Positions 41,256-50,265 of a stretch of DNA of 64,000 nt are shown piece after piece; the stretch's first letter is position 1, and each line of letters starts with the position of its first letter. This stretch comes from Luethyella okanaganae (GTDB taxonomy: Bacteria > Actinomycetota > Actinomycetes > Actinomycetales > Microbacteriaceae), in NCBI RefSeq assembly GCF_042660285.1, contig NZ_JBHSTP010000004.1:1-64000 (forward strand). Reading direction: 5' to 3'. The notes under the pieces are model-generated. The model made no database searches. It was not told where the DNA came from and saw nothing but the letters and a program-made list of their open reading frames with translations. Position numbers and translations under genes: made by a program.

Positions 41256-44105
41256 TCAGTCATCGCGACCGGTGAGCTGCCACGCATCCTCGGAGGGGCC
41301 GTCCTCCTCAGGATAGCCCTCCGTCATCCTCGCGACCGGGTCGCCCCCGTAGGGATCGCGCTGCGACGAGGGCTGCGGCGGTGAGACGGTTGCCGCTGCA
41401 GGCGCCGCCCCATCCGGATCCTCGCCGCGCAATCGGGCCAACACGCCAGAGAGCTGCTCGGCCGTGACGAGCACATCACGGGCCTTCGAGCCCTCCGACG
41501 GTCCGACGATCTCACGCGACTCGAGGAGGTCCATGAGGCGGCCCGCCTTGGCGAAGCCGACCCGGAGCTTGCGTTGGAGCATCGAGGTCGAACCGAACTG
41601 AGTGGATACGACGAGTTCGGCGGCGGCGAGCAACAACTCGAGGTCGTCACCGATGTCCGAGTCGATCTCTTTGCGCCGGGCGGCTGCGGCGACATCCTGA
41701 CGGTACTCGGGACGAGCCTGCTGGGTGACATGCTTGACGACACGTTCGATCTCACTCTCGCTCACCCAGGCGCCCTGCACGCGTAGCGCCTTCGACGCCC
41801 CCATCGGCAGGAAGAGTGCGTCGCCCTGCCCGATGAGCTTGTCGGCGCCGGGCTGGTCGAGGATGACACGGGAGTCGGTGACGCTCGTGACGGCGAAGGC
41901 GAGCCGCGATGGCACGTTCGCCTTGATGAGACCGGTCACGACATCGACCGACGGGCGCTGGGTCGCGAGCACGAGATGGATGCCGGAAGCCCGGGCGAGC
42001 TGGGTGATGCGCACGATCGAGTCTTCGACATCGCGTGGGGCGACCATCATGAGGTCGGCCAGCTCGTCGACGACGACCAGGAGGTACGGATAGGGCTTGA
42101 GCTGGCGCTCACTGCCCACCGGGAGCACGATCTCGTCGTTGACGACGGCCTTGTTGAAATCATCGATGTGACGGAACCCGAAGCTCGCCAGGTCGTCATA
42201 GCGCATGTCCATCTCTTTGACGACCCACTGCAGAGCCTCCGCGGCCTTCTTGGGATTCGTGATGATGGGAGTGATGAGGTGCGGCACACCCGCATACGGT
42301 GCCAGCTCGACACGCTTCGGATCGATGAGCACCATGCGGACGTCGGCTGGTTTGGCCCGCATGAGCAGGCTCGTGATCATCGAGTTGACGAAGCTCGACT
42401 TGCCGGAGCCGGTCGAACCGGCGACGAGCAGGTGGGGCATCTTGGCGAGGTTCGCGACGACGTAGCCACCACCGACGTCCTTGCCGACGCCGATCGTCAT
42501 GGGATGGTGGCTGCTGCTCGCAGCCGTCGAGCGCAGCACGTCTCCGAGAGTGACGATCTCGCGGTCGGTGTTGGGTATCTCGATCCCGATCGCGCTCTTG
42601 CCGGGGATCGGAGAGAGGATGCGGACCTCGTTGGACGCGACGGCGTAGGACAGGTTCTTGCTGAGGGCCGTGACCCGTTCCACTTTCACACTGGGACCGA
42701 GCTCGATCTCGTACTGTGTGACCGTCGGGCCGCGCGAGAAGCCGGTGACCCGCGCATCCACCTGGAACTGCTTGAGCACTTCGGTGATCGCGCGCACGAC
42801 CTCGTCGTTCGCCGCCGAACGCGACTTGGGCGGTGCGCCCGCCGCGAGGGTGGATGCCGCGGGCAGATGGTAGGGCGCGGTCGGCTGCACCGGCGCGGCG
42901 GGGGTGAGCGCCGAGGCGTCGAAGTCTCCCCCGGCGACCGCGAATCCGGGCAGCACTCCCGTTGCACCGGGGGCGTCGTCTGAGCGCAAGCCGGTCGCCG
43001 ACATCCCGTTCGCGTCGACCTCGCCCGTGAATCGCTTGAGCGCGGCCTCAGCCTGCTCGAGGTCGCCGAGCACCTCGGCGCGGTAGTGGTCTTGGCCGGG
43101 AGCACCGTCTCCGGCCAGGGCGGCCGGCCGAACCCCCTCGAGCGCGCTGTCGAAGCCGCCCTCGTGCGATCCGGCGCCGAAGACCTCGGCCAGCCCGTCG
43201 GCGAGCACGGGGCTGTCGAAGGCGGGGTCCTCCTCGCGTTGCGAGTTGTTGCGCCGCCACCACGGAAGCACACCGTCCGTCTCGCCCGGTTCGCCGTCGA
43301 CCCCGTCGAGCTCTACCTGCTTGGCCGCGAGCTTCGCCTCCTTGGCCGCCGCGCGCTCTTCCGCATCGGGGAGCTGTGCCCCGAAGAGCCAGGCGTAGAG
43401 CTCGCGCGAACGCTCACCGATCTTGTTCGGCGGAGTCTTGGTGATGATGAAGATCGAGAGCAGAAGCAGGAAGACCATGAAGGCCGTCGCGCCTGCCGCT
43501 GTGATGAGGGCGATCAGCGGCGCTGCGATCATCCAGCCGATGACCCCACCCGCGCGTGCGAGCACCTCCATGCCGAGGCTCGGTGACGGTTGGCCGCTGA
43601 AGATGTGGCACAGTCCCGAGACGGTGACGAGCAGGATGCCGAGACCGATGCCGATGCGCGTGTTGTCGTGCACGGAACTGGGGTGACGGAACAACCAGAT
43701 CGCGAAGATCAGCATGATGACGGGCAGGGCAAAGGCGACCCGTCCGAAGAGTCCGCCGAAGGTCCATGCGTCGAGGGTCTGCGCGACGTTGTCGTTGATG
43801 AGGAACCACTCGACGACGGCGCCGGCGATGGCGAGCAGCACGATGAAGAACGGCAGGCCGTCGCGACGCTCCTCCTTCTCGAGTTGCTCGGGGCCGAGTG
43901 CTCGCGCCGCGCCGCCAACGAGGTGGGCGAGGCCCATCCACATGCGCACGATCACGTTGGGCTTGTCGCCCTGCACCGGATACTTCACGGTCTTCTGCGC
44001 GGCGGTCTTGCTCGCGGGCTTGCGCCCTGCGCCGTTCGATGAGGACGAGCCGCCGCGCGCGGGTGCGCTGCGGGCACGACCGGTCGCCTTGGTACTCGTA
44101 GCCAT
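41256..44105 (-). CDS. ftsK: DNA translocase FtsK/SpoIIIE
   Basis: Pumps DNA during division and chromosome dimer resolution. The 949-residue protein has four N-terminal membrane helices (about 85-225), a variable linker, the motor with Walker A GSTGSGKSS and Walker B LLVVVDELADL, and a C-terminal gamma winged helix (TSMLQRKLRVGFAKAGRLMD) that reads polar sequences. -10 TACCGT (44118-44113) is 7 nt before the ATG, so a leaderless mRNA is likely. Confidence 0.95.
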   Translation of the reverse strand: MATSTKATGRARSAPARGGSSSSNGAGRKPASKTAAQKTVKYPVQGDKPNVIVRMWMGLAHLVGGAARALGPEQLEKEERRDGLPFFIVLLAIAGAVVEWFLINDNVAQTLDAWTFGGLFGRVAFALPVIMLIFAIWLFRHPSSVHDNTRIGIGLGILLVTVSGLCHIFSGQPSPSLGMEVLARAGGVIGWMIAAPLIALITAAGATAFMVFLLLLSIFIITKTPPNKIGERSRELYAWLFGAQLPDAEERAAAKEAKLAAKQVELDGVDGEPGETDGVLPWWRRNNSQREEDPAFDSPVLADGLAEVFGAGSHEGGFDSALEGVRPAALAGDGAPGQDHYRAEVLGDLEQAEAALKRFTGEVDANGMSATGLRSDDAPGATGVLPGFAVAGGDFDASALTPAAPVQPTAPYHLPAASTLAAGAPPKSRSAANDEVVRAITEVLKQFQVDARVTGFSRGPTVTQYEIELGPSVKVERVTALSKNLSYAVASNEVRILSPIPGKSAIGIEIPNTDREIVTLGDVLRSTAASSSHHPMTIGVGKDVGGGYVVANLAKMPHLLVAGSTGSGKSSFVNSMITSLLMRAKPADVRMVLIDPKRVELAPYAGVPHLITPIITNPKKAAEALQWVVKEMDMRYDDLASFGFRHIDDFNKAVVNDEIVLPVGSERQLKPYPYLLVVVDELADLMMVAPRDVEDSIVRITQLARASGIHLVLATQRPSVDVVTGLIKANVPSRLAFAVTSVTDSRVILDQPGADKLIGQGDALFLPMGASKALRVQGAWVSESEIERVVKHVTQQARPEYRQDVAAAARRKEIDSDIGDDLELLLAAAELVVSTQFGSTSMLQRKLRVGFAKAGRLMDLLESREIVGPSEGSKARDVLVTAEQLSGVLARLRGEDPDGAAPAAATVSPPQPSSQRDPYGGDPVARMTEGYPEEDGPSEDAWQLTGRDD

Positions 44106-44516
44106 GGAATCCACGGTACTTCCGGGGCACGACAATCCCCCGCAAGCGGGGGCGAGTGTTGTAGAGATCTATACAATTCTCGCGAGATAAGGACAACCCG
44201 CGGGCAGGCGGGGCAAGTGTGTTCTGCATGCCTGCGCGCCGCCATGCCGTTCCGCCGCGCCTCTCACAGTTCTCCTCTCGCACCTCGCGTTCTGCGCCAT
44301 CTCCTGCATTCCCCGCCGTCACAACTGGCGCGGAACACAGAAGGTGGCGCGAACATCCGTCTCACGAAGCGGAACAGGCAGGGCAGGCGGGACCGGCAGG
44401 CAGGCAGGCAGGACCGGCAGGCAGGCAGGACCGGCAGGCAAACAGGCAGGGCAGGCAGGACGGACAGAACCGGTTCAGTGCAATGCGATGAAACGTTTCC
44501 TTCGCCGACCCACGCG
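44106..44516. other. Gene-free interval upstream of ftsK
   Basis: No coding sequence recognised. Besides the leaderless -10, a second minus-strand promoter candidate has -35 TTGTCC (44196-44191), 17-bp spacer and -10 TATAGA (44173-44168), about 60 nt before ftsK. The right part is filled by a GGCA-rich repeat tract. Confidence 0.5.
44372..44464. repeat. GGCA-rich tandem repeat tract
   Basis: About 90 bp built from GGCA/GGCAGG tetranucleotide runs interrupted by GGACC (blocks ACC-GGCAGGCAGGCAGG recurring at about 44392, 44413 and 44430). Strongly purine-biased on the plus strand. A related tract occurs upstream of dapB. Confidence 0.9.
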
Positions 44517-45008
44517 CTAACGGAGCGTGCGCACCATCGTGTGCCTGGTCCCCACGTCGCCGACGACGACGAAACCCTCACTGCGATAGAGCGCGACGGC
44601 GTGGTTGGCCCGCGCGACGCTGAGCGAGAGCCGCGCATAGCCGCCGTCGCGAGCGCACGCGACCGCGGCGCGCAACAATGCACGACCGACGCCCTGAGCC
44701 CGCCATACCGGCTTCACGCCCAGGATGAGCTCGGGAACGCCGCCGGCCACGTAGCCGTAACCGGGTGCATCCGCGGAGAACAACCGGAACCAGCATGCGC
44801 CGATGGCGGAGCCGAGATCGTCGACCGCGATCGTGCCGGCGTCGCCCGGTCTGCGCCAGCCGTCGATATAGCGGGAATGTGCCGGGTCCTCGAGGATCGC
44901 GATGCGCTGACGTCGTCGCGCGACGTCCCAATTGGCAGCCTCGACGACCATGTCGCCGAGCAAGCGGGAGTCGCTGCGCGACGCCGGTCTCAACTGGAAT
45001 CCCGTCAT
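44517..45008 (-). CDS. GNAT-family acetyltransferase
   Basis: A 163-residue N-acetyltransferase with the acetyl-CoA loop AQGVGRALLRAAV (about 105-117) and C-terminal ANHAVALYRSEGFVVVGD. Substrate unknown; similar to RimI-like proteins. -10 TAACAT (45020-45015) is 6 nt before ATG, so it is leaderless. Divergent from no gene; lies alone after the export operon. Confidence 0.85.
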   Translation of the reverse strand: MTGFQLRPASRSDSRLLGDMVVEAANWDVARRRQRIAILEDPAHSRYIDGWRRPGDAGTIAVDDLGSAIGACWFRLFSADAPGYGYVAGGVPELILGVKPVWRAQGVGRALLRAAVACARDGGYARLSLSVARANHAVALYRSEGFVVVGDVGTRHTMVRTLR

Positions 45009-45164
45009 GGGCGGATGTTACGTGCGCCGTGTTTCGGCCAGGTTTCGCGCCACAACCGAAGCGTGACGTTCATAGCTCAGGCAATCTCGCCCCCCTTGCG
45101 CTCGCAGGGTCGCGAGCAGCTCGTCCACCCAGCACAACCGGTGCCGAGCTGGGAAACACACCCT

Positions 45165-45196
45165 AGTAGCGGATGGGCTCAGTAGCGGATGGCGTC
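45165..45196. repeat. 16-bp tandem duplication over the permease stop codon
   Basis: AGTAGCGGATGG recurs at 45165-45176 and 45181-45192 (unit 16). On the minus strand this copies the last codons of the ABC permease (Ile-Arg-Tyr) to just beyond its stop. Confidence 0.9.
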
Positions 45197-46402
45197 GATG
45201 ACCTTGACCCGCACGGCGACGAGCGCCGGCAGCAGCCCTGCGACGGTGCCGACCAGGGTCGCCGCCAGAAGGCCGATGACCGCCGCCTCGACCGGGAACG
45301 GGGGAAAGTCGGTGACCATGCCCTGACCGATGAAGCCCTCCACGAGCTTCGACTTCACGATGAGGATCGCAGCCATCACGCCGACCGCACCGGCCGCGAC
45401 GGTTCCGACGACGCTCTCCATCATGACGGCGAAGAAGACCCGGCCGGCCGTAGCGCCGAAGCTCCTCCTGATGCCGATCTCGCGGATGCGCTGTTTGACA
45501 GTGACGAGCGCGATGTTGACGAGCCCCAGGGCGCCGAGCAGGAGCACGAGGATGGCGACTCCGCCGACCATGAGCTTGAGCGGCAAGAATGGGTCGTCGC
45601 CGAAAGCGCCGACATCCTGCCGATTGACGGTCACCGACGCCCCCTCGCCCAGAGTGGCCGCGATGTCGCTCCGCATACCGGCGCCGATCGCGTCGGAGAG
45701 TTGCGGCGGCACCCAGAGCTCATACTGCGGCGGCGGCCGCATGTTCGGGGCAAGGGGAGCGGCGAGCCGCTCATACACGTCGAACAGCATGTACATCGCC
45801 GGTCCGGTCTCCCACGACGCCGCCGGGTAGACCCCCGTCACGACCGCCGAGACATCTTGTTCCCCGAGAAGGCTCACCACGGGATGCGTCGCGAGATCCG
45901 GCGATCCGATCCGCCGCCAGAATACCTCGTTGACGATGAGAGCCGGCGCGAGGCGCTCCCCGTCGGCCGCGTCGAACCATGCCCCGCGATCCAGCTCGAC
46001 ACGATGCATCGTGCCGTACGGCTGATCGACCGCTCGTGTCTGCACCGGAACCGCCCCGTCGACGAACTGCACCGTCTGCTGGCCCCAGACGACGCGGCTC
46101 GCGTACGTCACGCCGTAGCGCTCGAGGCTGTCGTTCCACGCGCGCTGCACCAGCACGGGGTTCACCGTCGACCCGTCCGTCATGCCTGCCTGCACGTAAA
46201 GCGTCGCCGGGCGCCCGCTCATCCGCTCGCCGACCTCGAGGTTCGCCTGCTGGGCGAGGCCGCCGAGGCCGACGACCGTGGTGAGTGCGCACACGGCGAC
46301 CGCGACTCCGATGAGCGAGAGCAGCACCCGCGTCCTATGGATGCGCAATTCCTGCCATGCCTCGCTGACGGCGCCGACGATGCCCGTGAAGGCCCGGTTC
46401 AT
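45179..46402 (-). CDS. MacB-like ABC transporter permease
   Basis: FtsX-type permease of 407 residues: N-terminal helix (about 20-45), a large extracellular MacB_PCD-like domain, then three helices with VKQRIREIGIRRSFGATAGRVF, the hallmark of MacB/LolCE permeases. Probably exports a peptide, lipid or drug. It overlaps the ATPase gene by 4 bp. The conserved C-terminal VKVIDAIRY ends exactly in a tandem-duplicated segment. Confidence 0.88.
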   Translation of the reverse strand: MNRAFTGIVGAVSEAWQELRIHRTRVLLSLIGVAVAVCALTTVVGLGGLAQQANLEVGERMSGRPATLYVQAGMTDGSTVNPVLVQRAWNDSLERYGVTYASRVVWGQQTVQFVDGAVPVQTRAVDQPYGTMHRVELDRGAWFDAADGERLAPALIVNEVFWRRIGSPDLATHPVVSLLGEQDVSAVVTGVYPAASWETGPAMYMLFDVYERLAAPLAPNMRPPPQYELWVPPQLSDAIGAGMRSDIAATLGEGASVTVNRQDVGAFGDDPFLPLKLMVGGVAILVLLLGALGLVNIALVTVKQRIREIGIRRSFGATAGRVFFAVMMESVVGTVAAGAVGVMAAILIVKSKLVEGFIGQGMVTDFPPFPVEAAVIGLLAATLVGTVAGLLPALVAVRVKVIDAIRY

Positions 46403-47169
46403 GCGCGAAGCCCCACTCCGGACACCTCGAACGGACCGGATTCACCGGGCGCGGAAACCGCCACGAGGTCCGCCGCGACACCGTCGTCGCTCACCGGCGT
46501 GAGCACGCCGTGGTCGAGGCGAAAGTGCATGCTGGCGAGCTCGGCGATCGCAGGATCGTGGGTGATCGTCACGAGTGCCGCACCGGTGTTCTGAGCGACC
46601 TCGTCGAGCAGCCGCATGACCGTCCCACCCGTTTCGACGTCGAGCGCACCTGTCGGCTCGTCCGCGAGGATGATGCGCGGACCGCGCACAAGGGAGCGGG
46701 CTATCGCGACGCGCTGCTGTTCACCGCCGGACAGCTTCTCCGGCATCGTGTCGACTCTGTGACCGAGGCCCACCCGTTCGAGCATCTCGGCGGCGAGCGA
46801 GGAGCGGTTCCAGAACTGGCGTCCTGTCGCGTAGAGGAGCGGTGTCATGACGTTCTCGCGGGCCGTCCGTCCTTGAAGCAGGTTGAACTGCTGGAAGATG
46901 AAACCGATGTCGCGGCCTCGCACGCGATCCCTCTCCCCCGATGACAGCTTCTCGACCGGACGCTCATCGAACAGCATGCTCCCGGTCGTCGCCGTGTCGA
47001 GCAGGCCCAGCAGATTGAGCAATGTCGACTTGCCCGATCCTGAGCGACCGACGATCGAGACGCGGTCGCCGACCTCGACGACGAGATCGACGCCAGCGAG
47101 GATCGTCAACGGAGCCTCATCAGGGAGCTGGACCGTTTTCGTGACGCCTTCGAGATGGAGCAGGGCCAC
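46399..47169 (-). CDS. MacB-like ABC transporter ATPase
   Basis: A 256-residue nucleotide-binding subunit with Walker A GRSGSGKST (about 37-45), signature LSGGEQQRVAIA, Walker B ILADEPTGALD and switch His in TITHDP. I start at GTG 47169, which shares its G with the stop of the adaptor gene (TAGTG); the longer frame lies inside that gene. Confidence 0.9.
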   Translation of the reverse strand: MALLHLEGVTKTVQLPDEAPLTILAGVDLVVEVGDRVSIVGRSGSGKSTLLNLLGLLDTATTGSMLFDERPVEKLSSGERDRVRGRDIGFIFQQFNLLQGRTARENVMTPLLYATGRQFWNRSSLAAEMLERVGLGHRVDTMPEKLSGGEQQRVAIARSLVRGPRIILADEPTGALDVETGGTVMRLLDEVAQNTGAALVTITHDPAIAELASMHFRLDHGVLTPVSDDGVAADLVAVSAPGESGPFEVSGVGLRA

Positions 47170-48242
47170 TAGAAGCCGACCCCACAGACCATCGACCCAT
47201 CGGGCATCGGCTTGCAATCGCCCTCGCCGCCGGCTGGAGGCGCTCCGGGCACGAACTGCAGCACCAATTCACCCTCGGCGAGGCCGGAGGCGATCTCGAC
47301 GTTCCTGCCGTCGTTGAGGCCGAGCGTCACCTGGCGCTCCTCGGTTCCACCCTCGGGGAGCACGAACCATACCGTCCCGGTCTGGGCGGAACCCTTCACG
47401 GCCGTCGTCGGAACCGTGAGCACGTTCTCCGCCTTGCCTGCAGCGATCGTGATGTCGGCTGAGAGACCCGAGAAGACGGTGACCCCTGCCGGGACGGCGC
47501 ACCGCACCGTCGTCCCGGACCCGGCAGTGCCGCCACCGCCCGCACCGCCCGCGCCGCCTGCGGCGCCCGCACCGCCCGCGGCGCCGGAGCCCGTCTCGGC
47601 ACCGGGCAGCGGAGTCGTGATCGTCAGCCCCGTACACACGAACGGCGCGGGACCGCCCGAGATCGAGATGGTCGCCTCGGTTGGCCGGTCGACCAAGCGA
47701 TACTGCTGTTCAGGGCTGAGCGAGCCGCTCACCGAGAAGCTCGGAGGCGCGATCTGCCCCGTGGCGTCGCCGACGGCGACCATCTGACCGTGGATGACGC
47801 CGAGCGCGCTCAGCACGCCTGAGATCGGTGCGGTCACCTTCGTGAAGCTCACCGCGGGCTTGGGCTGGCTGACCTGAACGCTGCCGTCGGGGCCGACGAT
47901 CTCCTCCGGCTCGCGCGGCGTCTCGACCTTGATGTCGTAGAGCACATCGCCCACGTTCACCTGAGCGCCCTGCGAGACGAAGACCTCGTCGACGGTTCCC
48001 GCCGCCACGGCCTTCACCGGCGTGGCGGAATCGGCGCCGACGGTCCCCTTGAGGGTGACGTCGTTCGTGACGGTGCCGAGCATCACGGGCACCTGCGGCT
48101 CCGATATCTGTCCGGTCGGTCTCGTGGGGTCGACAGCTCCGGCGCTGTCGGGGAAGAACGCCAGTTTCACCAGCGCGCCGGCGACGACCGCGACGAGGAT
48201 GACTCGGATGATGGGGAAAACCCATTTACGTGCGACGCCCAC
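47169..48242 (-). CDS. Membrane-fusion/adaptor protein of the ABC exporter
   Basis: HlyD/MacA-like adaptor of 357 residues with one N-terminal membrane helix (about 10-32) and biotinyl-lipoyl-like halves (GTVDEVFVSQGAQVNVGDVLYDI; TAPISGVLSALGVIHGQMVAVGD). A Gly/Ala-rich insertion of about 25 residues interrupts the beta domain. I choose GTG 48242 with GAGGAG just upstream; a -10 TAGTGT (48282-48277) lies downstream of an in-frame ATG at 48317, ruling that start unlikely. First gene of the exporter operon. Confidence 0.82.
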   Translation of the reverse strand: MGVARKWVFPIIRVILVAVVAGALVKLAFFPDSAGAVDPTRPTGQISEPQVPVMLGTVTNDVTLKGTVGADSATPVKAVAAGTVDEVFVSQGAQVNVGDVLYDIKVETPREPEEIVGPDGSVQVSQPKPAVSFTKVTAPISGVLSALGVIHGQMVAVGDATGQIAPPSFSVSGSLSPEQQYRLVDRPTEATISISGGPAPFVCTGLTITTPLPGAETGSGAAGGAGAAGGAGGAGGGGTAGSGTTVRCAVPAGVTVFSGLSADITIAAGKAENVLTVPTTAVKGSAQTGTVWFVLPEGGTEERQVTLGLNDGRNVEIASGLAEGELVLQFVPGAPPAGGEGDCKPMPDGSMVCGVGF

Positions 48243-48548
48243 CTGGCTCCTCGGTTCGATCGGCAGGGTTTTCCTCACACTAGCGTAGAGAGCGCCTGAG
48301 GACATATCAAGCCTCACATGTGATCCTCCGACCCGGCATTCGCCGGCTCGTCCCTATCGGGAACGCCTGCAGCCTTTCACAGGTTCAACCCGTGAGGGAC
48401 CCGGCAAATCCCCCGGGTCTCGTCCCCCGGGTCTCGACGGCGTGAACCAGCCGAGACCGGCGGATCCGGCAGGTGTCTGGGCCGACCGACGAAGACCAGC
48501 TCGTAGCGCTCCCCCTACGCCTCGACGACTCCTACGCCTCGATGACTC
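48243..48548. other. Intergenic interval rich in short repeats
   Basis: Holds the exporter promoter (-10 TAGTGT at 48282-48277, minus) and no recognisable gene. It carries two tandem repeats, 48409-48436 and 48514-48564, plus a hairpin-forming ACCCGG/CCGGGT pair near 48399-48417 that may help end rnj transcripts. Confidence 0.5.
48409..48436. repeat. 14-bp tandem duplication downstream of rnj
   Basis: TCCCCCGGGTCTCG is repeated perfectly at 48409-48422 and 48423-48436. Confidence 0.95.
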
Positions 48549-48564
48549 CTACGCCTCGATGATG
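48514..48564. repeat. 17-bp tandem triplication including the rnj stop codon
   Basis: CCTACGCCTCGATGACT-type units at 48514-48530 (1 mismatch), 48531-48547 and 48548-48564 (2 mismatches). The last contains the rnj 3' end (Ile-Glu-Ala-stop on the minus strand), so the gene terminus was copied twice downstream. Confidence 0.93.
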
Positions 48565-50225
48565 AGGGGCACGATCATCGGCCGACGCCGGTAGGAGACG
48601 TTGACCCAGCGGCCGACCGTGCGGCGCACGACCTGTGACAGCGCGTGCGTGTCGCGCACGCCGCTGTGGGCGGCATCCGCGAGCGCGGCGACGATCTTGG
48701 GCTTGACGCTGTCGAAGATCGCGTCGTCTTCAGCGAATCCCTTGGCGTGGATCTCGGGGCCGACGATGACCGTGCCGGTCGATGCCTCGACCACGACGAT
48801 GATCGAGATGAAGCCCTCTTCTCCGAGGATGCGGCGATCCTTGAGGTCGGCGTCGGTGATCTCGCCGACGGTCGAACCGTCGACGTAGACATAGCCGAGG
48901 TCGAGCTGGCCTGCGACCGTGACCGTACCGTCGCGCAGGTCGAAGACCGTGCCGTCCTCCCCGAGGAAGGTGTTCTCCTCGGGAATGCCCGTGTCGATGG
49001 CGAGGTTCGCGTTCGCGACGAGATGGCGGTACTCGCCGTGCACCGGGATCACGTTCCTCGGCTTGAGGATGTTGTAGCAGTAGAGCAGCTCCCCCGCAGC
49101 CGCGTGGCCGGAGACGTGCACCTTGGCGTTGCCCTTGTGCACGACGTGGGCACCCAGCTTGGTGAGGCCGTCGATCACGCGGTAGACGGCGTTCTCGTTG
49201 CCCGGGATGAGGCTCGAGGCGAGGATGACGGTGTCGCCGTGGCCGATCTCGATCTGATGGTCCAGATTCGCCATACGGCTGAGCACGGCCATCGGCTCGC
49301 CCTGCGAACCCGTTGACATGTAGACGATCTCGTCGTCGGGGACGTCACCGGCTTTCTTGTAGTCGATGAGCACGCCCTCCGGCACCTTGAGATAGCCCAG
49401 CTCGGCGGCGATGGTCATGTTGCGCACCATCGAGCGGCCGAGCAGGGCGACGCGACGGCCATTGGCGTTGGCGGCGTCGAGCACCTGCTGCACCCGGTGG
49501 ACATGACTGGAGAAGCTCGCGACGATCACTCGGCGCGGCGCCTTCGAGATGACCTGGTCGAGCACGGGACCGATCGAGCGTTCGAGAGGGGTGAAGCCCG
49601 GGACATCCGCATTCGTCGAGTCGACGAGGAAGAGATCGACGCCCGACCTGCCCAGACGCGCGAACTCGCGCAGATCGGTGAGGCGGCCGTCGAGCGGAAG
49701 CTGATCCATCTTGAAGTCGCCCGTCGCCAACACGGTGCCTGCCGCCGAATGGATGACGACGGCGAGAGCATCCGGGATCGAATGGTTGACCGCGACGAAC
49801 TCGAGGTCGAACGGCCCGAGCGCCTCCATCTGCCCTTCCTTGACGGTGAGGCTGTATGGCTGGATGCGGTGCTCCTTGAGCTTCGCCTCGACGAGCGCCA
49901 GCGTCAGGCCGGAGCCGATGAGCGGGATGTCCGCCCGGAGCTTGAGCAGGTAGGGCACCGCACCGATGTGGTCCTCGTGGCCGTGCGTGAGCACGACGCC
50001 GACGATGTCGTCCAGCCGGTCCCGGATCGGGCTGAAGTCGGGCAGGATCAGGTCGACGCCCGGCTGGTGCTCCTCGGGGAAGAGTACCCCGCAGTCGACG
50101 ATGAGGATCTTGCCGTCGATCTCGAAAGAGGTCATGTTTCGGCCGATCTCGCCGAGACCGCCGATCGGGATGACGCGGAGTGTGCCGGGCGCGAGGGGCG
50201 CCGGCTCGTGGATGTCGTTGGGCAT
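48549..50225 (-). CDS. rnj: Ribonuclease J
   Basis: 5'-exo/endoribonuclease for rRNA maturation and mRNA decay. The 558-residue metallo-beta-lactamase/beta-CASP protein has the zinc motif HGHEDH (81-86), ATGDFKMD, and the beta-CASP segments (SFSSHVHRVQQVLDAA; STGSQGEPMA; HVSGHA). Ribosome site AAGGAGG precedes ATG. It lies 40 bp after dapA, the usual actinobacterial order. Confidence 0.95.
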   Translation of the reverse strand: MPNDIHEPAPLAPGTLRVIPIGGLGEIGRNMTSFEIDGKILIVDCGVLFPEEHQPGVDLILPDFSPIRDRLDDIVGVVLTHGHEDHIGAVPYLLKLRADIPLIGSGLTLALVEAKLKEHRIQPYSLTVKEGQMEALGPFDLEFVAVNHSIPDALAVVIHSAAGTVLATGDFKMDQLPLDGRLTDLREFARLGRSGVDLFLVDSTNADVPGFTPLERSIGPVLDQVISKAPRRVIVASFSSHVHRVQQVLDAANANGRRVALLGRSMVRNMTIAAELGYLKVPEGVLIDYKKAGDVPDDEIVYMSTGSQGEPMAVLSRMANLDHQIEIGHGDTVILASSLIPGNENAVYRVIDGLTKLGAHVVHKGNAKVHVSGHAAAGELLYCYNILKPRNVIPVHGEYRHLVANANLAIDTGIPEENTFLGEDGTVFDLRDGTVTVAGQLDLGYVYVDGSTVGEITDADLKDRRILGEEGFISIIVVVEASTGTVIVGPEIHAKGFAEDDAIFDSVKPKIVAALADAAHSGVRDTHALSQVVRRTVGRWVNVSYRRRPMIVPLIIEA

Positions 50226-50265
50226 ATGCCCTCCTTGTGCTTCTGGGGGATACCGCCCGCCGGTT

